From Nissolia schottii (taxonomy: Eukaryota > Streptophyta > Magnoliopsida > Fabales > Fabaceae): DNA of 64,000 nt. The stretch is from positions 129,321-193,320 of the forward strand of contig QANU01004362.1 in NCBI GenBank assembly GCA_003254905.1, read 5' to 3'. Below the pieces are notes generated by a model, which did not search any database, was not told where the DNA came from, and saw only the letters and a list, made by a program, of their open reading frames with translations. Shown piece after piece: positions 48,666 to 58,890 of the stretch. Numbering within the stretch: the stretch's first letter is position 1; every line of letters starts with the position of its first letter. Both the position numbers and the translations under genes were made by a program.

Positions 48666-50954
48666 ATGAAAAACAAGCATAATCTTGAACATTCAGAAAT
48701 AAAAGAAATCGTTGGTCCAGGTGGTTTCAGTGTCCCTGCTTGTGCCGCCACTGCTGGAACCACCTTAATCATCGGGTCTGTTCAATCTTTCCAATACTTA
48801 TCTCTATAACTTGCAACAATGATGATGCTCCTATATTGTGTGCAGGCTTTGTACACTTTTTATGAGGATTTTCTCTAATGTAACTACTCGAATTTTGCCA
48901 TTTTGAATTATGTGTGCCCTTTGCTAGTTAGTGCTTAGTAATAATATGCTTAAGTGCTATTGTGCTATTGAATACTTTGTATGTATAGAAATTTTTAATT
49001 ATTTCTGGTTTATTAAGTATTGCTATTGCTATGAGATAAAAAGTTCACTAAGAAAGAATTGATTACAAAACTGGTTAAGTTCATCTGCATTTTTTTATTT
49101 AGTCATAACTATGCTTGATATTAAAACGTTGCAGGAAGATACTAGAGGTAGGAGTATCGGTGTACATACTTGACATGAACATAGAACGTCACCTAATGTG
49201 TTGATGTTTCATTAGTCATGCATGTAGACTGCATTAACTAGTAGAAAGAGATATTTCCTAGTTATATGTCATCTGTTTAAATATGTAGGAAAGATATTAA
49301 AGTCAAGAGGTAGAAGTATTGTGTCCAAATGTTGAGTATATGTAAATTTGGCATACATGTTTGATAGGAAAAAGGCTCCTCTCTCAATATGTTGGTGCTT
49401 CATAAATTAGAAACCATGCCATCCCACAAGTCACGTGGTTTAAGTATCTTGGGCCGTTTAGATTAAAAAAAAGTATCAGGGGCCCATCATCCAAAATGAC
49501 AGGGAAATAGAGAGATATGTAATAAGATTCAGGCTGAATGAAATGAATGAGTGTTTGAGGTATCGTATGTGATAGGAAAGTACCGCTCAAACTTAAGGGA
49601 AAATTTTGCCATGTAGGTATAAATGTGACTAAATGTTGAAGGATAACAAACCAGTCAAGAGAGTAAGTTCAATGTTGCAGAGATAAAAACGTTGCGGTGG
49701 GTGAGTGGATGCACTAGATAAAATTAGGAACGAATGTATTATAGAGAAAACTCAGCTAACATCTATTATATAAAAGATGGTAGAATCCAACTTTAGGTGA
49801 TCTGGTCAAGGATAAGAAGACCAGTAGAAGCTTTAGTAAGAAGAGTAGATCAGATAAAGGGTAGCCTATTTGGTAAATGTAGTGTTAGACCAAGAAAAAC
49901 TATAGACAAAACTACTGTAAAGGACTTCAATTTTAATGACTTGTCTATGGACATAGTTTATGATAGTGCACAATGACTTCAATTAATCTATGCAGTTGAT
50001 CCCACCGAGTGGAACAAGACATGGTTGTTATATATATATATATATATTGCAATCAATTGGTTTAAACATTCTAATTCCCTTGTTATTTTTGACAAAAGCC
50101 CTATTTTTGTTCCTCTCCAATTTCTTGAAGGACAAAGTAGTCTCTCACCACTTGAAAGTCCAGCATTAGTCCCTTACCATATAAAATGTGGGAGGCATCA
50201 ATCTCTTAGTTAACTTACTGCTCCCCGACTTAATGGGAAATGCACACATGGTTTGTTAAGTCGCTGAGTTGGCTCGTTAACTCCACTCTGGCATCAAATA
50301 ATGTCGTTTTATACATACAACTTAATGAAACAGTATACAAATTTCCAATTTGTACCAACACTCTCAGAGTTAAGCAAAAATCTATTGTTTATAAACTCAT
50401 TCCCCGATAAACTTTTTTTGGCAAAAAACGACGTTTGATACTAGGATGGAGTTAACAAAGCCATCTCAAAACTAAATAGGCCACGTGTACATTTCCACCA
50501 AGCCAGGGAATGGCGAGTTAACTGAGACTAATGTGTTCCACATTTTATATGGTGAGGAACTAATGTTGGATTTTCAAGTGGTGAACGACTACTTTGTTCC
50601 TCACGAAATTGGAGAGGGATGAAAATGGGGTTTCTTTCTTTAGTTTTTAAGTTAACACTGTTGCTGATGTACAGGTATGGCTTGGGATGGCGAGGTGGAA
50701 TCTGGTATGCAACTAAGAAATTCAGAAAAGAGCAGATGAAAGTGCTAGGACAGATTAAACCTGGAAGGTGGCAGTTGCTGGGGAAGATAAAACCTAGATT
50801 GCAATTGCTTGGGAAGATGAAACCTAGAGGGTTGCAATTTCAGTTCCTCAGAAGGTCCCTTACAAGATCCAAAATGCCAGATACTGCAGTGAAAACATCT
50901 GAAACTATTGTAAAGGATGCATCAATCACTCATACAGCTGGAAAGGCCCATTAG
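48666..50954 (+). CDS. Small two-exon protein of unknown function
   Basis: Two exons, 48666-48775 and 50675-50954, join in phase with GT-AG sites and give 129 residues. I do not recognise a named family. Visible features: an acidic/basic start; a small-residue segment (residues ~17-50, GPGGFSVPACAATAGTTLII, then glycines in GYGLGWRGGIWYA) that could enter a membrane; and a basic stretch KKFRKEQ. Three imperfect repeats of about 11 residues follow (LGQIKPGRWQL, LGKIKPR.LQL, LGKMKPRGLQF). The tail is Ser/Thr/Lys-rich. The ATG is directly preceded by 'tttgtggcag', which looks like a splice acceptor, so the true start may lie in an upstream exon. The 1.9 kb intron contains a LINE scrap and a foldback element. 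The orderly coding frame either side of the intron supports a real gene. Confidence 0.6.
49660..50035 (+). mobile_element. RTE-type LINE 3' remnant in the small gene's intron
   Basis: Translations in shifting + frames match the end of plant RTE LINE ORFs: LRWVSGCTR..NKIRNECI, then PRKT-like 'RPRKTIDKTT', DLSMDIVYD and finally AVDPTEWN, followed by a (TA)n tail at about 50030-50048. Many in-frame stops show that it is old and inactive. Confidence 0.65.
50091..50637. mobile_element. Foldback element with ~230 bp TIRs in the small gene's intron
   Basis: The left half and the reverse complement of the right half match over nearly their whole length: 'ctctccaatttc(t/g)tgaa(g)gacaaagtagtc', 'accacttgaaa(g/a)tcca', 'accatataaaatgtgg', 'gttaactc' and 'tcgtttt' occur in order on both sides. 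Only about 100 bp in the middle is unpaired, so one strand could fold into a long hairpin. No transposase. The structure fits a Mutator-like foldback element. It ends about 35 bp before the exon 2 acceptor. Confidence 0.8.
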
Positions 50955-52257
50955 TATTGCCAGAATTATTAAAAATTGTACTTTCAAGCACCAGTGCTGA
51001 TTTAGAGATGGCTGTAGATGCTGAATAAGCCGTTCGGTTAGATAAACAGAATTAGCAATATAGTCATGACAAATTGTCGTCAGATTTTGAACCAATATGT
51101 ATGTTACTCTGCTGTGCAGATTCTTGACCTTTGCTTCATATTCTTCATCCTTCATGTGATGAGTGCTTAAGAATTAAGATACTTATTTTTTATTTTGATT
51201 ATTACCTTTATAATGGATTATTTATGCTATGCTGTGCCATGGTGCAAATTATTACTTAGTCAATATTAAAGCTCAAATAAAACAGGAGGGCTGTTTTAGG
51301 GTTTTGGGGATTCATTAACCAACATTGAATTTTGTGGAATTGTTATGGACGAACCATTTGTTGTTGAATTAAACTTGTAATGGAAGAAATACACATGCTC
51401 TCTTTAACCATGGGATTTGGTAAATACATCTCAATTTTCATTTTGAAATAATTAACTTCCGTAGTTTAGAAATTTTTTATGATTAATTTTGTACAATGAG
51501 TACAGAACTTTCTTCCAAGCTAAGAATTCAATGAACGGATTAGTTGTTGGAAAGTTCAAGTGTGAAATGGCGGTCATCATGGACAAAAGAGGTTATCAAT
51601 TGCATAGCCTTCAAAATTTATTTGTTAATTTACTCATAATGTAAAAGAAGGCAGTGTCCTTTTGCTTTTGCACATCTTCAAAAAGTCCTTGCGTTCTCTG
51701 GTAAGAAAGGCTTCTGGTCTGAATTTCCAATGCCTCACTTTGGAGGCATGGCTTTGTTAGCTTTTGTGGGACCAATGGGCAGCTATTGCAAAACAGTTTT
51801 TACTAGGCACACTGCCACACATACTCGATATGCTTCAAATTATATAATAAATGACATTTCAACTATAAGTTATGGGTTCTTCCAATATTGAGACTGGAAT
51901 CTTACTCATTGTGTGATTTAAAACATATTCAACATAGCGCTCAAAACCACACAAGAATTTCTTCTTCGGGGTCACATCTACAATGAAAAACTATCCACAC
52001 ATTTTTTATTAAGTTAAGGAATCAAGGGCAACGAAATCCAAAGCTCCCCTATAATTTAATGGTAGGTCCATTTTAGACCCCACATAATACATATGCTTGG
52101 TCTTGACCACTAGTGCAATCTGTTGACAAAAATGGTGGTTTAAAAGCCCTCATGTGAACGCTTTTTTTTTTGTCCTGTTTTCTCTGTTTTTCCTGTTTTG
52201 TGCGTGTATAAAAAAAATGTCTGGATTGGGAAGAGTAATGTACCACCAGGAAACAGA
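50955..52257. other. Intergenic, 3' UTR of small gene and lipase promoter
   Basis: No gene recognised. The stretch just upstream of the lipase start is T-rich (52160-52200) with 'gtataaaaaaa' at 52205-52216 that could act as a TATA-like box or be part of the leader. Confidence 0.45.
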
Positions 52258-54845
52258 ATGGCCAAGGTTTCACCTTCAATAATCCTTGTGATTCTCTTTT
52301 GGGGTTTAAGTATTGCAACTGGAACGAGATTGTATCCACTCGGCAGTGAAAGTGCCATTACTGCATTGGCACCATCTGCTACTGAAGGTATATGCTCTTC
52401 ACTGGTGAAGACTCAAGGCTATGCTTGTGAAGAACACTTGGTACTGTTTCTTGCATCTTTGGCTATTTTGATCAGGAAAAATCAGTGAGATTTAGTGCAG
52501 CTACTAACTGATTTATATGTTGTGTGATGGCTTTTTAGGTGACAACTGAAGATGGCTATGTTCTCAGCATGCCGAGAATTCTGGCGGGTCGGTCGCGGGG
52601 GCCACCAGGCAACAGGCCACCGGTTCTGCTACAGCATGGACTTTTCATGGTCACTATTTGTTTCAAAAGCAACTAAGCATGTTCAATTGGATTTTGTAGT
52701 AGTTGATGTTGGAAAATTAATGTCTTGTTGTGGCTGCAGGATGGCATAACATGGTTATTACTACCTCCAACCCAATCTCTGGCATTCCTTTTGGCAGATA
52801 ATGGTTTTGATGTTTGGCTTGCCAACACTCGCGGAACCAAATATAGTCGCCAACACACATCGTTACCTGCTAACAGCTCGGTTAGTTTAGTTTTGCCTAG
52901 TAAATGTTTGCTACACTTCTGTGGTCTGCAATTTGGTCATTTGCTTATATCAGTTTCTCTCCTTTTAGGAATATTGGAATTGGTCATGGGATGAATTGGT
53001 TGCATATGATCTTCCGGCAACATTCCAGTATGTGCATGATCAAGCTGGACAAAAGCTGCACTATGTTGGTCATTCACAGGTGAGATTTCACAAGGTACAC
53101 TTGCTATTGTTGGCCTTTGGCCTTTCTTCACAATACAAAGTGATGCTGAAGGTTGTTGGATTCTTTTATAGGGAACCTTGGTTGCATTGGCTGCTTTATC
53201 CAAAGATCAGTTACTGAGCATGTTGAGGTCAGCTGCCTTACTTAGTCCTATTGCTTATGTTAGTCAGACAACCTCGCCGCTTGCGAAAAATGCTGCTGAG
53301 AACTTCTTTGCAGAGGTAGTTGTTAGTGAATACATCTATTTATTTTTCACCCCACAAAAAAAAAAAATGGAAGAAAATTGCTGCTTCAAATTCCAAAGAT
53401 TGACACTGAAAATCTGTGTTTTTTTCACCTGACAGTATTTGTACAAGTTGGGGATCTTTGAGTTTAGTCTGAGAGGGTAAGTAACTCCTATTATCTTTAT
53501 TACTAAAGCAAGTAATTGGTTTCTATCATTATTTATTGTTTTGCACCATGGTTAAGAAGGCTGCTATTTACTTCCTTAAGGTTCACTTCTTATATGAAAT
53601 CCTCTCAAAATTCTTAGTGGGTGGAATGCATAATCTTACTTTCCATTGAATGCGAACCAATTATGAGATCATTATTGGTTTTGCTTCATCTTAGTGGCTG
53701 GAATGAGATCAGGATCCGGCCTAATGCAAAGGCTTTCGTGCCACTGATTGTTAAGTTTATTTCCATGTCTCAGAACAAGGAAGCATATGCCTAACTTGTG
53801 ATTCCAGTCAACACACTAGAACGTGATTTGTTTCACTTCGTATGTCTCTCATGTTTTAAACAGGGGTGCTGTTGTAAACTTTCTTAAGGACATGTGCAAA
53901 AAACCAGGCATTGACTGCACTAACTTGTTGACCACTTTCACAGGTTATATGCATGTTTCCAAGTAGCTACAGTTAGTTACTATCACCCTTTTCCCCAAAA
54001 ATCTCTATATTTGACTGTTCTCAAGTAAATGCTTTCAGGTCCAAACTGCTGCCTAAGCCCTTCAATAGTCAATATTTTTTTGGATCATGAGCCTCAGTCA
54101 ACAGCAACAAAGAACATGATCCATCTATCTCAGAGTAAGTGGTCCTATTTTCCTGATTATAAGCCATCTAGGACAACTATAAAAGGGAATTGTATGATCT
54201 GTTTGGTTTCTGTTTTCAATTTTAATTACAAATATGTCACCTTATTCTCATTTTCATTTCCTGTTTCTAAGATTTTGTGAAGAAAACACTGAAAACGAGT
54301 TTTTTTTTTGTTTTGTTTTCATTGCTTTCTTTACAAAGTCCGGAAAATAGAAAACTAAATAAAAACTATGGGACAGTTTTGTAATTAAAAATCGAAAACA
54401 AGAATTGAGAACAAAAACCAGTAGAGTATGAAAATTCAACTGGAACCAGATATTGGTAACACAAACAATGATTTGTTTTGTTTGTAGTATTGCATATTAA
54501 GTTAATGACCCTACGAATATTGCAGTGATCAGAGAAGGAACAATATCAATGTTCGATTATGATGATGCAGATGAGAATACAAAACACTATGGACAAGCCA
54601 CTCCTCCGGTGTATGACATGACGAGAATTCCGAATGACCTTCCTCTTTTCCTAAGCTATGGAGGTGCCGACGCGCTTTCTGATGCCAAAGATGTGCAGCT
54701 TCTGTTAGAAAGTCTTAAAGACCATGAGGGAGACAAGCTTGTAGTACAGTATAGAGATGATTATGCACATGCAGATTATGTTATGGGTGAAAATGCTAAG
54801 CGAGATGTATATGAACCTCTTATATCTTTCTTTAGACTACAATGA
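52258..54845 (+). CDS. LIP2: Triacylglycerol lipase 2-like (MPL1-type acid lipase)
   Basis: Secreted or endomembrane acid lipase of the gastric/lysosomal lipase family, hydrolysing acylglycerols or related esters. Nine exons join in phase: 52258-52440, 52539-52649, 52740-52880, 52969-53079, 53172-53315, 53436-53476, 53864-53943, 54039-54134 and 54526-54845, for 408 residues. An N-terminal hydrophobic signal (residues ~1-22, IILVILFWGLSIATG) precedes the AB-hydrolase-associated N-terminal region (CEEHLVTTEDGYVL). The nucleophile elbow GHSQG gives Ser181; Asp351 in GGADALSD and His384 in YAHADYVMG complete the triad. HGLFMDGITWLL contributes the oxyanion region. Motifs such as DEPQ-like HEPQSTATKNMIHLSQ and YGQATPP place it nearest Arabidopsis At5g14180 (MPL1), a lipase linked to aphid defence, rather than LIP1. 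All catalytic residues are present. Exact substrate is not readable from sequence. Confidence 0.9.
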
Positions 54846-55952
54846 TGATTGATATCTAAAGAAGCAGAACACTCATCATATAACTCTTTTTTATATTACC
54901 TTTTTCTTGGTCACAGGATTAATAGCCACAGAAATATTAACATGTAATTTCACAGAAAAGAATATGTTGTTATTAAAGGAAGTTCCTGTACATTTTCTTC
55001 TGTACTGAGAGTATTTGCCAACCAAAGAAATGGAATTTCCTATATATTTTCAGTTTCATGGGCAGAAAAACCCAGCTAGCGAGAAAACATTGCCAGAATA
55101 GTTATTCCTACTCCGTTAGCTATTGGATGAATAAGTAGGCCTTACCACTGTATTTCGTATGGCCACTCTAATAGTAGTACTGGTTCTTGTAGGGGATTTA
55201 TTACATATATATTACCCCAAAGGATTTATATCCCATAATATGGTCCAGGTAAAAAATTTACATTTGTATGAGTCTGGATCTAAATTTGTCACAGGGTGTG
55301 ACAAATTCAGACTTTTTTTTTTATAAATGTCAGAATTTGTCACTGGGTGTAGCGAATTCAGACTTAGGCCTATACAATTGTAAATTTGTGGTCCAAGCCA
55401 TATTCCTCTTGTAGGCAGATGTTGCCCTTAAATTTATATAGCAACTTCTCAGTTCTGAATTGGCTCTGTGTGAATGTTGTTAAGTTAAATAAATAGCACA
55501 TAGAAGCAATTGATCCCTCACCCAACACAAAGGAAAATGTTGATAATAACCAAAGCCCACAGGCCCATTTATAACGTGGATAAGGCTCTAACGAAAAATA
55601 AATTAAAACAAAAAATCACCATCTAAAGTCTAAACCCCATCTCTCCTCCGGCGACTTCAAGGTCTTATTCTCCGGCCTGAATCTCTCTCTATCCGGTTGG
55701 CTTGCGTTCATGGATTTTGTTTCCGGTAATTTCTTACTTTGAGTTTGAGATGCAATTTTAAACGATTTAAGCTTATTTCGTGTTGAATTTGGTATGTTTC
55801 CTCACATTGCTTTTTCAAATTAATAAAATTCAGTAGCATTTTTTCTTTTGCTTTTGTATAGAGTTCTGGGAGCATATTCTGTGTGTATTGTATCTATCTG
55901 TAAGGCACTGAGATAGAAAGAAGGCTCATCGCGATCTGCTTCTCCTGGTTGG
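54846..55952. other. Intergenic between lipase and PPR genes
   Basis: Contains the lipase 3' UTR, a small foldback element and the leader of the PPR gene (CT-rich 'ctctcctccggcgac' at 55641-55655). An ATG at 55710 starts a five-codon frame running into a GT donor-like site; it could not be joined in frame to the PPR exon. Confidence 0.5.
55238..55396. mobile_element. Small foldback MITE (~160 bp)
   Basis: The left arm 'aaaaatttacatttgtatga' and 'aaatttgtcacagggtgtg' pairs with the reverse complement of the right arm, 'caaatttacaattgtatag' and 'cgctacacccagtgacaaat'. A T-run forms the loop. It could fold into one long hairpin. The match is imperfect, so it is not recent. Confidence 0.65.
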
Positions 55953-57744
55953 ATGAATATATCAGGAGATGCCAGGCTGTGCTTTGATCTAACTTCAATG
56001 ATGGGGACACATTGCTATAACCTCCTGCTATGCAATCGTTGCCACCCAAACTACTTAATAACCAGTGATGTTACCAAATTATATCATCTTCAGACCAGAG
56101 GAAACTCGTTACACCGGAAACCCGCCTATTTCGATTCGGTATTAGCTGCCGTCGGCGCTGAGGAAACCGTGAAAATAGAGGCGAAAGAGGAAAATCAGAC
56201 AAGGTTTAGGTGGATTGAGGTCGGCCGCAATGCCACAGAAGGACAAAGGCAGGCCATATCAAAACTTCCTTTCAGGATGACCAATCGGTGTAAAAGCCTG
56301 ATGAGGCAGATCATATGTTTTTCTGCGGAGAAGGGCAATGTGTCTGATCTGTTGGGGGCTTGGGTGAAGATCATGAGGCCGGCAAGAGCAGACTGGCTTG
56401 CAGTTCTTAAAGAGTTGAAAACAACGGATCATCCTCTATACCTTGAGGTATTTCGTGTATTCTTCTTATCTATCTGAGTTGTGATAGTACTTTCAGTTAT
56501 GAGTTGATATCTTGTATCTAATTGATGTTGAAGCACAGCTATTCAGGAGCAGGTGTAGTGGAGATCTGGTCCACATCTACTTGCTTTAAGAATCTGTAAA
56601 TGACTGGTTGTTGAACGGAATGTTTTGGGGCTCTACCCATTGATTTTGTTAGTTTTAAATGTGAAGTTCGTTATCGTAAGTTGTTTCTTGATATCTTTGT
56701 CAAGATTCAAGACCCTCTAGCCATCTAAACATCCTGGAATCTTTGATACGTCCGCCGACTACCATGAAAGTTTTCAAAGCATCTTTTTCTTAATAAGAAA
56801 GGAAAAGTAATTTAAGCATCATGATATTTATTCAAATGTTTTTCATGTTAGGTAGATATTTTCTTATTACCTGAACCCTTGCATCTTATTTTAGTTGTGT
56901 ATGAGCGAAGCAACATATTTGTATCCTGTGTTCTGATATGAGGCGTTTGGCTCATACACATTTGTAGGTTGCAGAACATGCTCTTGTAGAAGAATCCTTT
57001 GAAGTCAGTGTTCGTGACTATACAAAGATAATCCATTGCTACGGCAAGGATAATAAACTTGAAAATGCCGAAAATATTCTCACAACCATGAAGCAAAGGG
57101 GCCTCGTCTGTGATCAAGTAATTCTGACTGCCATGCTTGACATGTATAGCAAGGCTGGACATCTGGACAAGGCCAAAGAATATTTTGAAGAGATCAAATT
57201 GCTTGGCGAACCAGTAGATAAAAGATCATACGGCTCGATGATCATGGCCTACATCAGAGCTGGAATGCCTGAACAAGGTGAGATATTGATTCGAGAAATG
57301 GACGCACAAGAAATATATGCAGGCAGTGAGATCTACAAAGCATTGCTTAGAGCCTACTCTATGATTGGTAATGCTGAAGGAGCACAAAGGGTGTTTGATG
57401 CAATTCAGCTGGCTGGTATCCCTCCAGATGATAAGATGTGTGGTCTTGTTATCAATGCCTACGGTACGGCTGTGCAAAGTCGAAAGGCTCGCATTGTGTT
57501 CGAAAATATGAGAAGAGCAGGTATCAGCCCTACTGATAAATGCATAGCTTTGGTACTGGTTGCATACGAGAAGGAAAGCATGCTAAATGAGGCATTAGAG
57601 TTTCTAATACATTTGGAGAGAGATGGCATTATGGTTGGGGAAGAAGCTTCTGGAATACTGGCTAGGTGGTTCCGGAAACTCGGGGTGGTGGAAGAGGTGG
57701 AGCTTGTTTTAAGAGACTTTGCCGCTAGTCAACAGATAAGCTAG
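55953..57744 (+). CDS. PPR protein, At1g01970 type
   Basis: P-class pentatricopeptide repeat protein of 423 residues from two exons (55953-56447, 56968-57744). PPR proteins bind organelle RNA one base per repeat and affect its processing or translation. Six near-canonical 35-residue repeats lie between residues ~180 and 393, each with the helix pair pattern, for example YTKIIHCYGKDNKLENAENI, LTAMLDMYSKAGHLDKAKEY and YGSMIMAYIRAGMPEQGEIL. The N-terminal ~150 residues include a conserved non-repeat block (FRWIEVG....GQRQAISKLP and LLGAWVKIMRPARADWLAVL). No DYW or E domain is present, so an editing role is unlikely. I chose this ATG because an in-frame stop lies upstream at about 55915. The start region is not obviously a transit peptide, so the organelle is uncertain. 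Confidence 0.88.
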
Positions 57745-58640
57745 TGGTTGCACAAGTTACTGCACCATAATTTATTTGAAGCTGTGATATAAATGCCCCT
57801 CCCTATAGTAGCACCCCTGTTCTCATTATACTATTACTGGAAATTATTTTTATGTAAATTTATTTCAACATCTAGTCAGTGAGATAAATGCATATATCAA
57901 TCCTTATTCTTTTTTCTACCTAATGAAGTAATAAATTAATCAATCAATCATACACACAGTTTGATAACTCTATGTTCAGACAAAACTTGAATGAATATTG
58001 CTGATTGATTTTTAAAGGTACAATGATATGTTTGTTTTTTGCAAGTTGCATTACAAAAGTGACTGATTTTTATAACCATAATATGCCAACTTTTGATGAC
58101 AATTTTTTTTTTCCGACTAGGGTTGGGGGCAAGACTTAGATAACTTTTACATAGAAGTTATATGTTTTTTTTTCTTTCAATAAATGTCTATTCTTGTAAA
58201 CTTAACTTTAGCTATTTTAAAAAAAAAAATTAGTAAATCTTTTTTAAATATAATTAAGAGTTTAATTACTACCTACTTATAGTAAAAATTGGGTTAATAT
58301 CTTTTTTGATTTTTGGAATTAACACTTTTGTCTTATTTAATTAAGACTTTGCAAATGTTAGACTCATTACTCTAAGTTGTCCTAAAATAATTTAACTATT
58401 TTTTTGGGACATGGAGTAGAAACTAAAGAGTCCAACCTTTTAAGTCGAGGAACCAATTAAAATATTGGTGTAAAGTTCAAGAATCATATAGAATATTAAT
58501 CCATAAAATTTTTTATTTATGTAATAAAATTTTATTAGATAAAAGTGTAAAGATTAAAATTAAACTCATATAATTAATCATTTTTCTGAATTAGTTTAAT
58601 TTTCCAAAATTTTGATTAAAAAATAGAATACTTCATGTCA
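57745..58640. other. Intergenic, 3' UTR of PPR gene and distal PDI promoter
   Basis: AT-rich with homopolymer runs, no gene or defined repeat found. 58290-58500 has phrases like 'ttgatttttggaattaac' and 'aaagtccaacc' that may be scraps of common repeats. Confidence 0.45.
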
Positions 58641-58645
58641 GGCAA

Positions 58646-58664
58646 CGTGGTAATTCATGATTGG
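58646..58664 (-). promoter_or_regulatory. ER stress response element (ERSE), distal copy
   Basis: CGTGG (58646-58650), nine bases, ATTGG (58660-58664): the exact reverse complement of ERSE, CCAAT-N9-CCACG, the joint site for NF-Y and the ER-stress bZIP factors. It lies 227 bp before the PDI start codon. Confidence 0.8.
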
Positions 58665-58746
58665 TTGACACACGTAGGCACACAGAGCCCCCTAGATTTT
58701 TAGAGCACCTAAGAATTTTAATCTACTAGGGAAAAAACAAACAGGC

Positions 58747-58768
58747 TGACGTGGACATTTGTGATTGG
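58747..58768 (-). promoter_or_regulatory. ER stress response element, proximal copy, overlapping a UPRE
   Basis: CGTGG (58750-58754), nine bases, ATTGG (58764-58768) is a second exact ERSE. Its CGTGG is part of TGACGTGG (58747-58754), the consensus UPR element bound by XBP1-class and plant bZIP60/28-class factors. It lies 123 bp before the start codon. The bases after each copy are also alike ('attggttgacacacgtagg'). Confidence 0.85.
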
Positions 58769-58890
58769 TTGACACACGTAGGTACACGGAAGCAGCTAGC
58801 AAAGGGTTTCGCCGTCTTTTTCATTTCGTTTTTCGACATTGCGTTGTTGATTCAGAGCGCAGTGCGAGTGTGAGAGAAAAAGAAAGAGAG

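Noticed and set aside
52198-52257. In-frame upstream extension of the lipase
   Set aside because: It has no ATG. The ATG at 52258 is followed at once by a hydrophobic signal sequence, as expected for this family.
55710-55725. Upstream ATG as a first PPR exon (MDFVS then a GT site)
   Set aside because: No acceptor between 55725 and 55953 joins it in frame with the PPR exon without meeting a stop.
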